Source of the DNA: Firmicutes bacterium CAG:341
GTDB taxonomy: Bacteria > Bacillota > Clostridia > Oscillospirales > Acutalibacteraceae
Length of the DNA stretch: 60,029 nucleotides
Direction of reading: 5' to 3'
Assembly (NCBI GenBank): GCA_000434995.1
Contig: FR895316.1
Coordinates: forward strand, 44,767-104,795
Shown: positions 49,252 to 57,457 of the stretch, piece by piece
Layout of the letters: each line of letters starts with the position of its first letter
Numbering within the stretch: the first letter of the stretch is position 1
Notes under the pieces: generated by a model
What the model was told of the DNA's origin: nothing
Seen by the model: only the letters and a program-made list of their open reading frames with translations
Database searches by the model: none
Program-made: the position numbers and the translations under genes

Positions 49252-51285
49252 TTACTTATTTGTGCTGTCTACTACCTTAACTTTAAAGGTATCTTCTTTA
49301 TAATCTGTTTTTGGTGATGCAACAATTCTGTCACCCGGCTTAAGACCCGAAGTTACTTCATAAGCTGTATCTGAAATTGCACCTGTCTTAATTTCAGTCT
49401 TGGTAACTGTTTTATCCTTGTCGTTATAAAGATATACATATGAACCTGTTTTTTCAAGTGTAATTGATTCAATAGGAACAACTGTTACACCAAGATACTG
49501 ACCTGTTTGAATTTCAACATCGGCATCAAAACCTGCAATAATGTTTTCATCAGGATTTTTAATTTCAATTGTACATTCAACACCTGCACCTGAATTTGTA
49601 AGTGATGAAAGACCGCTGACACCTGCCATTGAACCTACGCTGTCAAGAATTGAGCTTGATGAACCACCTGTGGCAGTAGGTGCAATAGAGGCAACTTCAC
49701 CCTCATATTCACCGTAAGCAGTAGTAACCTTTGCCTTCATACCGAGTTTGACTTTATGAACATCATATTCACTGAGGCTGACTGTTGCAACAAGAACATC
49801 GTGATTTTCAAGCGTGATACCTGCCTGAAGTGCAGTAGTTTGAGAGTCAGGTGAAATGTCAACCTTTGTAATCACACCGTCAAAATCTGCTGTCCAGCCG
49901 TTTGCAAGTGCTGTTTGCTGCTCTTTCATTGCATCAAGAGCCTTCTTTGTAGCGGTAACTGCTGATTTTTGGGCAGTAACAATTGATTGATCGCCCTGTG
50001 TTTTATATACTTCATATTGAGCCGAAAGCAATGCTTTTTGAATTTCCAAACCTGTAAGAACTGCGTTATCAGAATCAGAAACACCTTTGGCAAGTGCCCT
50101 GTAATCAATTGAAGATACAGCGGCTTTAATCATATCAACGGCAACGCCGCTTTCAACAACCAGCTTGGTTGAATCAACAATGCCGTTTGTAATAGCAGTC
50201 TGAATATCTTTACCTACTAAATCAGCAATGGTCTTGCTGTTAAGCTGACCTGAAGCAATTGCACCTGAAATTGAATTTGCAACTATTCCCGAAATAGTAG
50301 TTAATGTTTTAACATCATTAGTTATTGACGCAATATTTTTGTTTATTTCAACAAGTGCTTTTGAAATATCGTTGATAGAAGCTGCAGCTGTGGTAGTGGC
50401 ATTTGGGTCTTCTGTAAATACTGCTACATAGTTAACATCGCTTGTCAAATGGAAAGTCCAAGACTGTGAATTTGAAAGCGGTGAATTACCTGCCAAATAT
50501 GCTGCACGGGAAGAATACCAACCAAGGAAGAGCCAACCTGAACTTGGGGTTGCCTTAATCGTAACATTACCAATATCCTTCCTGTACTTGCCGGAACCTG
50601 AAACCGTACCCGAAACAGAAGTAGGATAAGCAGAAAGTGCTACTGTATACTTCGGTGAGCCATCATCTGTGGTAGGCTGAGTTGTAGTTGTAGTAGTGGT
50701 GGTAGTAGTTGCTGCTTTAGTTGTGGTAGTTGCAAGCCACTGTGAAACACGGTTAGTTGTGCTTGCCTTAGTCGTAGTTTTAGTAGTTGTTGTTTTCTTC
50801 TTTTTAGTAGTTGTCGTTTTAGCAATTTTCTTATTAAGCTTTGCAATCTTTTTTTCAATCGCATCTATTTGCTTTTTGTATGTAGATGCCTTGTTGTTTG
50901 CTGTTTTTTGATTTTTTACAGCATTGTTATAGTTTTTCAAAGCGTCATTATAAGAAGTTTGAAGTGAAGATACCTGCGAATCAAGTGAAGTGGTATCAAA
51001 TGTTGCAAGAACATCACCTTTTTTAACTTGGTCGCCTACTTTAACATTAACACTTTTAACGGTTGCAACTGTGCCAACCTTATAATCCTTTGAAGTGCCG
51101 GCAGTAACATCACCTGTTAATGATACCTTTTCGTAAATATCCCCCGTTGAAATTGTGTTGAGCTTAACCTCTTCGCCGCTTTTCGATTTAGTTATACCGA
51201 AAATGCAACCGGCTACAATCGCAATAACGAGTATTATACTTATAGGTACAATAATCTTCTTTTTGCTCTTTTTAACTGTTGCCAT
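49252..51285 (-). CDS. HlyD/MacA-like efflux adaptor with Thr-rich and InlB-like insertion
   Basis: 677-residue membrane-anchored periplasmic-adaptor-type protein. One TM helix (about 11-31) is followed by a lipoyl half-motif (VNVKVGDQVKKGDVLATFDT, 79-98) and a coiled-coil arm (100-156). In place of the hairpin tip there is a Lys/Thr low-complexity stretch (157-206), then an 80-residue beta domain (212-293) resembling InlB/Listeria-Bacteroides repeats (SSGWLFLGWYSS, VNYVAVFTED). Helices return at about 300-470, then the second lipoyl half (DFDGVITKVDISPD), beta barrel (GMKAKVTTAYGEYEGEVASI) and membrane-proximal domain. It works with the permease at 47986. The insertion makes it far longer than the usual 350-450 residues. 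Confidence 0.87.
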   Translation of the reverse strand: MATVKKSKKKIIVPISIILVIAIVAGCIFGITKSKSGEEVKLNTISTGDIYEKVSLTGDVTAGTSKDYKVGTVATVKSVNVKVGDQVKKGDVLATFDTTSLDSQVSSLQTSYNDALKNYNNAVKNQKTANNKASTYKKQIDAIEKKIAKLNKKIAKTTTTKKKKTTTTKTTTKASTTNRVSQWLATTTTKAATTTTTTTTTTQPTTDDGSPKYTVALSAYPTSVSGTVSGSGKYRKDIGNVTIKATPSSGWLFLGWYSSRAAYLAGNSPLSNSQSWTFHLTSDVNYVAVFTEDPNATTTAAASINDISKALVEINKNIASITNDVKTLTTISGIVANSISGAIASGQLNSKTIADLVGKDIQTAITNGIVDSTKLVVESGVAVDMIKAAVSSIDYRALAKGVSDSDNAVLTGLEIQKALLSAQYEVYKTQGDQSIVTAQKSAVTATKKALDAMKEQQTALANGWTADFDGVITKVDISPDSQTTALQAGITLENHDVLVATVSLSEYDVHKVKLGMKAKVTTAYGEYEGEVASIAPTATGGSSSSILDSVGSMAGVSGLSSLTNSGAGVECTIEIKNPDENIIAGFDADVEIQTGQYLGVTVVPIESITLEKTGSYVYLYNDKDKTVTKTEIKTGAISDTAYEVTSGLKPGDRIVASPKTDYKEDTFKVKVVDSTNK

Positions 51286-51333
51286 AACTTAACCCTCTTG
51301 TCTATTCTAAAAGTTAATTTTAATTACACGGAT

Positions 51334-51362
51334 AGTATAATTCCGTTTTGTATAATTGTCAA
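51334..51362 (-). promoter_or_regulatory. Promoter of the adaptor-permease operon
   Basis: Consensus TTGACA (51357-51362) and TATACT (51334-51339), spacer 17 bp, on the - strand. A GTATAATT element occurs twice across the -10/spacer (near 51335 and 51350), which could be a regulator site. Confidence 0.8.
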
Positions 51363-51422
51363 TAACATTTTGTAAAATCGAAAAAAATTCACAATTTGTT
51401 AAATTACAACAATTTATATAAA

Positions 51423-52700
51423 TTATTTATTAGCTTCAAGTGCGCGTTTTCCAATATCTTTTCTGTAATGTGCATTATCAAAATGAATATTTTCCACCGC
51501 TTCATAAGATTTTTTAAGTGCGTCTGCAAGGCTGTCACCCAAAGCGGTAACGCCTAAAACTCTGCCGCCCGATGTAACAAGCTTATCATTTTCAATTTTA
51601 GTTCCTGCGTGGTAAACGGTAACACCGTCAAGCTGGCCTAATGTAAGGCCTGTGATTTCAACACCCTTTTTATATGATTTCGGATAACCACCGGAAGCCA
51701 TAATAACACAAGCGCAGGCTTTTTCGCTCCATTCAATATCAAGTTCAGAAAGAGTTTCGTTATTTATTGCTTCAAAAATATCAATAATATCTGTTTTAAG
51801 TCTTGGTAAAACAACCTGCGTTTCAGGGTCACCGAAGCGGCAGTTATATTCAATTACCTTTGGTCCTTTCGGTGTAATCATAAGTCCGAAGTATAAACAT
51901 CCCTTAAATGTTCTGCCCTCTTGGTTCATAGCATTTATAGTAGGCATAAAGATTTTATCCATACATTCAGCTGCCACTTCTTCGTTATAATACGGATTTG
52001 GCGATACGGTACCCATACCGCCTGTGTTAAGTCCCTTATCACCGTCAAGTGCACGCTTATGGTCCATAGAAGATACCATAGGTTTAACGCACTTGCCGTC
52101 TGTAAATGCAAGAACGGAAACTTCAGGACCGGTCAAAAATTCTTCAACAACAATGTTGTTGCCGGAAGCGCCGAAGATTTTATCTTCCATAATTTCTTTG
52201 ACACCGGCAACAGCGTCATCAAGATTTTCAGGAATAATTACACCCTTGCCCAAAGCAAGACCGTCCGCCTTGATAACAGTAGGAAATTCATTTTTCTCTT
52301 TAATATATTCAATAGCGTCATTTGCGTTATCAAAAACTTTATATTCAGCGGTAGGAATATTATATTTTTGCATAAGCTCTTTTGAAAAAACTTTTGAGCC
52401 CTCAATAATAGCGGCATTTGCGCGTGGGCCGAAAGTTTTAAATCCTGCGTCGTTAAGTGCATCAACCATACCTGCAACAAGCGGGTCATCAGGTGCTACT
52501 ACAACTAAATCAACGCTTAATTTTTTAGCCAAATCAACTACGCCGTCAATATCCGTAGCCGAAACATCGAAACATTTTGCATCATATGAAATGCCACCGT
52601 TACCCGGTGTGCAAAAAATTTCATCAACCTTGCTTGATTCTTTAATTTTTCTGATAAGGGCGTGTTCTCTTCCGCCGCCGCCAACAACAAGAACTTTCAT
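51423..52700 (-). CDS. purD: Phosphoribosylamine--glycine ligase
   Basis: 425-residue ATP-grasp enzyme forming GAR in purine synthesis. KVLVVGGGGREHALIRKI, FCTPGNGGI, VVAPDDPLVAGMVDAL, FPTVIKADGLALGKGV, EEFLTGPEVSVLAF, MSSMDHKRALDGDKGLNTGGMG (here SSMDHKRALDGDKGLNTGG) and YNCRFGDPETQVVLPRL are typical. The start MKVLVVGGG (52700) has CGGAGGAAATT upstream; the frame is open 20 codons upstream without support. It is the last pur gene, after a hairpin and a candidate internal promoter. Confidence 0.97.
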   Translation of the reverse strand: MKVLVVGGGGREHALIRKIKESSKVDEIFCTPGNGGISYDAKCFDVSATDIDGVVDLAKKLSVDLVVVAPDDPLVAGMVDALNDAGFKTFGPRANAAIIEGSKVFSKELMQKYNIPTAEYKVFDNANDAIEYIKEKNEFPTVIKADGLALGKGVIIPENLDDAVAGVKEIMEDKIFGASGNNIVVEEFLTGPEVSVLAFTDGKCVKPMVSSMDHKRALDGDKGLNTGGMGTVSPNPYYNEEVAAECMDKIFMPTINAMNQEGRTFKGCLYFGLMITPKGPKVIEYNCRFGDPETQVVLPRLKTDIIDIFEAINNETLSELDIEWSEKACACVIMASGGYPKSYKKGVEITGLTLGQLDGVTVYHAGTKIENDKLVTSGGRVLGVTALGDSLADALKKSYEAVENIHFDNAHYRKDIGKRALEANK

Positions 52701-52731
52701 AATTTCCTCCGAATTTGTAATAAATATGTAA

Positions 52732-52760
52732 ATAATATAGTAAATGCAATAGCAAAACAA
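52732..52760 (-). promoter_or_regulatory. Candidate internal promoter of purD
   Basis: TTGTTT (52755-52760) and TATTAT (52732-52737), spacer 17 bp, on the - strand. The -35 box starts in the last bases of the hairpin at 52759-52782. Confidence 0.45.
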
Positions 52761-52782
52761 GGGGTGAACTGAATCACCCCTT
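52759..52782 (-). terminator. Hairpin between purO and purD (terminator or attenuator-like)
   Basis: AAGGGGTGA / TCACCCCTT 9-bp stem (52774-52782 with 52759-52767), 6-nt loop, tail GTTTTG. The T run is weak, so it may lower rather than stop transcription into purD. Confidence 0.6.
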
Positions 52783-52786
52783 ATAA

Positions 52787-53491
52787 TTATTTTTCGTTTT
52801 TATTGATAATTCTTGTTTCTTCTTCCTTTGTTTCAAGATTTATGAAACGAACAAAAAGAGAAACCTTATTATCCTCATTAAGATTAGTCCAAATCATATT
52901 GGTGAACTCATCAATATCGCTATTGATTTCAACAGGAGTAGGCTCACCCTCAAATGACGGAATAGGATTGCCGTCGCATTTATATGTATGAATAAAATGG
53001 CCAAGCCCTCTTCTTGCAGGGTATTCATAGAAAAATCTAACACACTCCGGTTCACCGCAGTTTGACTTAAGTATGGAAAGATTATAATTACCGTTTTCCT
53101 TTAAAATACCTGAAATTCTCGGTGTGTAATTTGGTGCATCAGGCTCAAATTCTCTTGTGATAAGTGCATCGTGATAGCAATCACCCTTTGCAAAAGAATC
53201 ATAAATAGTATCGGTTTGATCGCCGTTTGTAACGATTGTGTCACCGCCGAACTTAAGAACAGGGTTATAAATAATAAGTGAAGGGTCTTCCATTTTTGAC
53301 TCATCAAAAGCCTTGGTGCGAATTCCGCCACGCTCATTTTCTTCAAAAATTCTGTTACGGCTGTTTACACTTCTGCCCATAATGAAGTAAGCACAAACTG
53401 CAAATTTGCCGTCATCACTTTGACCGAGAACAATGCCTCTGCCCGGATATGAATTCGTATTAAGTTCACTTGCAAGAGATTTGATTTCCAT
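52787..53491 (-). CDS. purO: IMP cyclohydrolase, PurO-type
   Basis: 234-residue protein of the IMP cyclohydrolase family first described in archaea, closing the purine ring of FAICAR to give IMP. Characteristic parts are the N-terminal YPGRGIVLGQSDDGKFAV, AYFIMGRSVNSRNRIF, the segment KMEDPSLIIYNPV, and TNGDQTDTIYDS. FEPDAPNYTPRISG follows. It replaces the C-terminal cyclohydrolase half of bifunctional PurH, and no purH is in this operon. It lies 15 bp after purN. Confidence 0.92.
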   Translation of the reverse strand: MEIKSLASELNTNSYPGRGIVLGQSDDGKFAVCAYFIMGRSVNSRNRIFEENERGGIRTKAFDESKMEDPSLIIYNPVLKFGGDTIVTNGDQTDTIYDSFAKGDCYHDALITREFEPDAPNYTPRISGILKENGNYNLSILKSNCGEPECVRFFYEYPARRGLGHFIHTYKCDGNPIPSFEGEPTPVEINSDIDEFTNMIWTNLNEDNKVSLFVRFINLETKEEETRIINKNEK

Positions 53492-53506
53492 AATTACACC
53501 TCAATA

Positions 53507-54136
53507 TCATTCAGTAATTTTAGTTTTATTATTAACAACTTCTATTTTATCTTGGCAGAAAAGAGAAACTGCTTTTGGAAGAATTTTCCATTCGCATTCT
53601 TCCATAACACGCTTTTGCAAAATTTCAGGGGTATCATCAAATTTAACCTCGCTTGACTTTTGCAAAATGATAGGACCGCCGTCACATTCCTCTGTTACAA
53701 AATGGACTGTTGCACCTGTGAGTTTAACTCCGCTTTCAATAACCTTTTCATGCACATGAAGCCCCCAATATCCCGGCCCGCAAAAAGACGGGATAAGCGC
53801 AGGGTGAACATTCATCATTTTATTTGGAAAAGCCTTAACTATCTGCTCATCAAGAATAGTCATAAAGCCGGCATATACTACCAAGTCAGCCTTTGCTTCA
53901 AGTAAAATATCCCTAATGGCACGGGTATATTCCGCCCTGTCTTTATAGTTTTTCTTTTCGCAAATTTTAGTTGCTATATTGTTCTTTTTTGCTCTCTCAA
54001 GAGCGTATGCATCAGGGTTTGAAGAAACAACAAGCGTGATTTTTCCGCCGATTATTTCACCTTTTGCCTGTGCGTCAATAAGTGCCTGAAGATTAGTACC
54101 CCCACCTGACACTAAAACAGCTATGTTTTTCATCAT
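53507..54136 (-). CDS. purN: Phosphoribosylglycinamide formyltransferase
   Basis: 209-residue folate-dependent GAR transformylase. AVLVSGGGTNLQALIDA at the start, VVYAGFMTIL, MMNVHPALIPSF (catalytic Asn-x-His) and GATVHFVTEECDGGPIILQ (catalytic Asp) are complete. A double ATG at 54136/54133 starts it; the purM stop overlaps as ATGA. Confidence 0.97.
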   Translation of the reverse strand: MMKNIAVLVSGGGTNLQALIDAQAKGEIIGGKITLVVSSNPDAYALERAKKNNIATKICEKKNYKDRAEYTRAIRDILLEAKADLVVYAGFMTILDEQIVKAFPNKMMNVHPALIPSFCGPGYWGLHVHEKVIESGVKLTGATVHFVTEECDGGPIILQKSSEVKFDDTPEILQKRVMEECEWKILPKAVSLFCQDKIEVVNNKTKITE

Positions 54137-55170
54137 ACGAGTTCAACACCCTTTTCGCCTGCTTTGATTTCACCGATAACGCAAGCGTCCTCGCCGTTTT
54201 CTTTAAGTATTCTTACAGCTTCATCTGCCTTATCATTATCAACTGCGATAACAAGGCCTGTACCCATATTAAATGTGTTATACATATCTCTTTCAGGGAT
54301 ATTACCCTCACTTGCGATAAGGTCAAAAATAGGCTTTTTAAAGCACTTATCTTTTTCAATAACAGCCTTGAAACCGTCATTTAACATTCTCGGTACATTT
54401 TCATAAAATCCGCCGCCGGTGATATGGCTGATAGCATTGACATTGACGCTGTCCATAAGATTAAGAAGCGGCTTAACATAAATTCTTGTAGGAGTCAAAA
54501 GCTCTTCGCCAAGAGTTTTGCCAAGCTCTGCCACATGAACGCCAAGCCTTTCTTCAGTGATGTTAAACACTTTTCTTACAAGTGAAAAACCGTTTGAATG
54601 AACACCTGATGATGCAACGCCGATAAGTGCATTTCCGCTTGCAAGATTATCGCCTGATACAAGCTTATCCTTTTCGCCGATACCTACCGTAAAACCTGCA
54701 AGGTCATATTCTTCATTTGGCATAAGGCCCGGATGTTCTGCTGTTTCGCCGCCGACAAGTGCGCAGCCTGCCTGAACGCAACCTTCAGCCACACCGCTTA
54801 CAATTTGCTCTATCTTTTCAGGATAGTTTTTACCGCAAGCAATATAATCAAGGAAGAAAAGCGGCTTTGCACCGGAGCAAGCTACATCATTAACACACAT
54901 TGCTACACAGTCAATACCGATAGTATCGTGCTTATCAAGAAGAAAAGCAACTTTAAGCTTGGTTCCTACACCGTCTGTTCCTGAAACAAGCACAGGATTT
55001 TTATAATTACCTGCGCCTAAAAGTTCAAACATACCGCCGAAACCGCCGATTGAACCCATTACACCCGGAATTTCAGTGCGCTTTACATGTGATTTGATAA
55101 GTTCAACAGATTCATAACCTGCTGTAACATCTACGCCTGCTTTAGCATAACTTTCGCTGAATGACTCCAT
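54133..55170 (-). CDS. purM: Phosphoribosylformylglycinamidine cyclo-ligase
   Basis: 345-residue AIR synthetase. SYAKAGVDVTAGYESVELIK, SGTDGVGTKLKVAF, GIDCVAMCVNDVACSGAKPLFFLDYIA (in parts), LVGGETAEHPG, GVHSNGFSLVRKV and ISHITGGGFYENVPRML are diagnostic. The start MESFSESY (55170) has AAAGGAGATTATAT upstream; the frame is open 12 codons further. It lies between purE and purN. Confidence 0.97.
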   Translation of the reverse strand: MESFSESYAKAGVDVTAGYESVELIKSHVKRTEIPGVMGSIGGFGGMFELLGAGNYKNPVLVSGTDGVGTKLKVAFLLDKHDTIGIDCVAMCVNDVACSGAKPLFFLDYIACGKNYPEKIEQIVSGVAEGCVQAGCALVGGETAEHPGLMPNEEYDLAGFTVGIGEKDKLVSGDNLASGNALIGVASSGVHSNGFSLVRKVFNITEERLGVHVAELGKTLGEELLTPTRIYVKPLLNLMDSVNVNAISHITGGGFYENVPRMLNDGFKAVIEKDKCFKKPIFDLIASEGNIPERDMYNTFNMGTGLVIAVDNDKADEAVRILKENGEDACVIGEIKAGEKGVELV

Positions 55171-55231
55171 ATATAATCTCCTTTTAAATGTTCGCGTTTT
55201 ACGCAATCTTATTTTTTATCGTGAATGTTTG

Positions 55232-55729
55232 TTAAATTTCTTTAAGCTTTTCTTGAAGTGCAATATCCTTTTGGCGAACCTGCTCTGCCATATCCTCACG
55301 CATTTTAATAAGCTTTGCCATAAGTTCATCATCCCCTACCGCAAGAATTTGAGCCGCCAAAAGAGCCGCATTTTTAGCTGCGTTAACACCTACTGTTGCA
55401 ACCGGAATACCCGGTGGCATCATAACAGTTGCAAGCATTGCATCCATTCCGTCAAGCACCTTTGCACTGCACGGAATACCGATAACCGGCAAAGTGGTTG
55501 AAGCGGCAAGTACACCGCCCAAATGTGCAGCCATACCTGCTGCGGCAATAATTACACCAAATCCGTTTTTAATTGCATTTGCCGAAAATTCGTGTGCTTC
55601 ATTCGGTGTTCTGTGTGCACTCATTACACGAACCTCGGTTTCAATACCCAATTCCTTGAGCTGTTTGATTGCAGGGGTTACGATAGGCAAATCGCTGTCT
55701 GAACCCATAATAATTGCAACTTTTTTCAT
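55232..55729 (-). CDS. purE: N5-carboxyaminoimidazole ribonucleotide mutase
   Basis: 165-residue class I PurE: IIMGSDSDLPIVTPAI, VMSAHRTPNEAHEFS, AAAGMAAHLGGVLAA, TTLPVIGIPC and GIPVATVGVNAAKNAALLA. The start MKKVAIIMG (55729) has AAAGGATTATTAACT upstream. No purK is adjacent, which could mean it is elsewhere or that the organism lives in high CO2. It begins 24 bp after the transglutaminase-like gene, with no terminator between. Confidence 0.96.
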   Translation of the reverse strand: MKKVAIIMGSDSDLPIVTPAIKQLKELGIETEVRVMSAHRTPNEAHEFSANAIKNGFGVIIAAAGMAAHLGGVLAASTTLPVIGIPCSAKVLDGMDAMLATVMMPPGIPVATVGVNAAKNAALLAAQILAVGDDELMAKLIKMREDMAEQVRQKDIALQEKLKEI

Positions 55730-55753
55730 AGTTAATAATCCTTTCAAAAAAGT

Positions 55754-56986
55754 TTATTTTATACTTTCAACGCAGTATTCAAAATACGCATTGCTTTCAT
55801 CCGGATAAAAAGTACCGTAATCATACTCATAAATATACGGTTTTGCCGATCTTGAATTCTTCGCCAAGGCAAAATATGTATTTGCAGTATAATTTTTGGT
55901 ATAACCCTGAAGCCTCGGGTCAAAAATATATGGCTTACCGGCAAGGTAAATTACAGACCATTTGTGCATAACCTTAGAGCCGTCATTATTTTTGAATTTA
56001 CCGGCATTAAGTGTAATAAAACCGTCATATCTCTTTTCACTGTTTGAAAAAAGTGCGCTGATACAGTTATTAAAATTACTGTTACAGCCTACACAATCCC
56101 AACCGTGCTTTTTAAAGTTCCTTGCGTGCCAAACATAGATAGCTTTAACCTTATCATAAGTGGTTTTATATTTTGCGATATTCACACCGCCGTCGGTATA
56201 TTTTTTAATTCTTTGTGCACCTGAATTATCTGTTTTAACGGCATTGAGCATACCTTTGACGCTAAGTCCTCTTTTAATATGAACTCTTTTTACTTTTTTT
56301 GAAAATGTACCCACATAAATTGTATCATCAACTTTTTTAAATGCCGCAATTCTGAAATAATACTTGCCCTTTGCAAGCCCGTTGATAACTTTTCTTGACT
56401 TGCTTTTACCGTAAACCATTACGGTTGATTTTGAAGCATCATCTTTAAAATCCTTATTAGGTGAATATTCAATAACATAGCCGCTTACATTTTTGCATTT
56501 TTTCCATTTTACCGTTGCTTTGCCCTTGGAGTTATATTTTACCGATGATAGCTTAACATCAACCGGGCATGTGAAAATTTTTGCAGGGGTACTGTATTGG
56601 CCGAAATTATAAGTGCCGTTATCAAAAACAAATGAGCGCACGCAAACCTGATAGCCGGTATTTTGCTTAAGATTTCTTAAAACATAACTATATGTATTAC
56701 AGTCAACATAAGCCTGCGGAAGATAAGTATCTGTTTTACCGTCATAAAGCGATACTTCGTATCCGTCAACAAAACCGTAATATGAGCAGTTCCAATAAAC
56801 AGACACTTCCGTTTTACCGACTTGCGATACTATAATTTCATCAATTACGCTGTGTTCAATTTCTTCTTTTTGATTATCTTCAAATAAAATATCATGCCAT
56901 TCATCAGCCATTGCCGGCGAAGCACCGGCAAAAGCTATGCAAACTATAAGTGATAATGATAAAAACAAACTTAATACTTTTTTCAT
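55754..56986 (-). CDS. Secreted transglutaminase-like protein with two FN3-like domains
   Basis: 410-residue secreted protein. Signal peptide 1-27 (ending SPAMA). Two FN3-like domains follow (about 47-145 and 148-238, the second with KGKATVKWKKCKNVSGYVIEY and a KYYFRIAAFKK strand). The C-terminal 150 residues look like a transglutaminase-like cysteine-peptidase fold: NCISALF (Cys near 308), VMHKWSVIYLAGKPY (His near 340) and FDPRL (Asp near 355), in the right order and spacing. Such proteins act on the cell wall or surface. Unlike three other secreted proteins here, its FN3-like module is internal, not terminal. GGGAATTTTTGT precedes the ATG. Confidence 0.8.
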   Translation of the reverse strand: MKKVLSLFLSLSLIVCIAFAGASPAMADEWHDILFEDNQKEEIEHSVIDEIIVSQVGKTEVSVYWNCSYYGFVDGYEVSLYDGKTDTYLPQAYVDCNTYSYVLRNLKQNTGYQVCVRSFVFDNGTYNFGQYSTPAKIFTCPVDVKLSSVKYNSKGKATVKWKKCKNVSGYVIEYSPNKDFKDDASKSTVMVYGKSKSRKVINGLAKGKYYFRIAAFKKVDDTIYVGTFSKKVKRVHIKRGLSVKGMLNAVKTDNSGAQRIKKYTDGGVNIAKYKTTYDKVKAIYVWHARNFKKHGWDCVGCNSNFNNCISALFSNSEKRYDGFITLNAGKFKNNDGSKVMHKWSVIYLAGKPYIFDPRLQGYTKNYTANTYFALAKNSRSAKPYIYEYDYGTFYPDESNAYFEYCVESIK

Positions 56987-57018
56987 ACAAAAATTCCCAA
57001 TAAAATATATTTTTTAGT

Positions 57019-57047
57019 ATTATATATTATACAGAGGTGTTTTTCAA
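57019..57047 (-). promoter_or_regulatory. Promoter of the transglutaminase-like gene (and possibly purE operon)
   Basis: TTGAAA (57042-57047) and TATAAT (57019-57024), spacer 17 bp, on the - strand. No other clear promoter lies before purE. Confidence 0.7.
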
Positions 57048-57140
57048 TAACAATTTTAACTTTATTATAAAATTATAAGGAATATAGTATATTTTAACAT
57101 AGAATAATAATTATTACAATTATATAAGAAAAGAAAATTG

Positions 57141-57169
57141 TTGACTATTTGAAGGTTTAGTGTTATATT
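57141..57169 (+). promoter_or_regulatory. Promoter of aspS-gatCA
   Basis: TTGACT (57141-57146) and TATATT (57164-57169), spacer 17 bp, immediately before the T-box leader. Confidence 0.75.
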
Positions 57170-57186
57170 ATTAGCGTAATATTAAA

Positions 57187-57428
57187 ACTGTGATTAGGCG
57201 AGTAACTGCTTAAGTTTTGTTTCAGAGAGTTGCCGTGTGGTGCAAGGCAATACAGGCAGGCAGTGAAAAACACCTATGAGTTCCCGAAAGAAAGCATTTT
57301 TATTTATTTGCAAGTAGACTCGGGCGTGCAAGAGCGTTAATCTTTTGAGTGAGCCGATTATGGCTAATTTAGGTGGTACCACGGAAGCAGTCTTTCGTCC
57401 TATTGGACTTAAGGCTGCTATTTTTTTA
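57187..57428 (+). ncRNA. T-box leader, apparent Asn (AAC) specifier
   Basis: tRNA-sensing leader RNA. Stem I shows TAGG/CCTA (57195-57198 with 57273-57276) and ACTGC/GCAGT (57205-57209 with 57260-57264) helices around the specifier loop. An AGTA motif is on the 5' side and GAA-AAC-ACC on the 3' side, so the specifier reads AAC (57269-57271), an asparagine codon. The distal CAGAGAG and GGTGCAAGGCAA elements are present. The T-box AGGTGGTACCACGG (57371-57384), which pairs with the tRNA acceptor end, precedes a terminator hairpin. Uncharged tRNA would favour read-through into aspS. Confidence 0.9.
57386..57428 (+). terminator. T-box terminator
   Basis: AGCAGTCTT pairs with AAGGCTGCT, and the inner GTCC with GGAC, followed by eight T (57421-57427 and the preceding position). 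The 5' arm overlaps the antiterminator side of the T-box. Confidence 0.88.
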
Positions 57429-57457
57429 TTAAGTACACTTTGACAAAGGAGAACAGT

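Noticed and set aside
50640..50911. Low-complexity frames opposite the Thr-rich segment of the adaptor
   Set aside because: They are translations of the ACC/ACT repeats in other frames (Val-rich or Leu/Gln-rich), not genes.
52024..52731. 235-codon + strand frame across purD
   Set aside because: Antisense to a complete, well-conserved purD; no start signal; Ser/Thr-rich product typical of a shadow frame.
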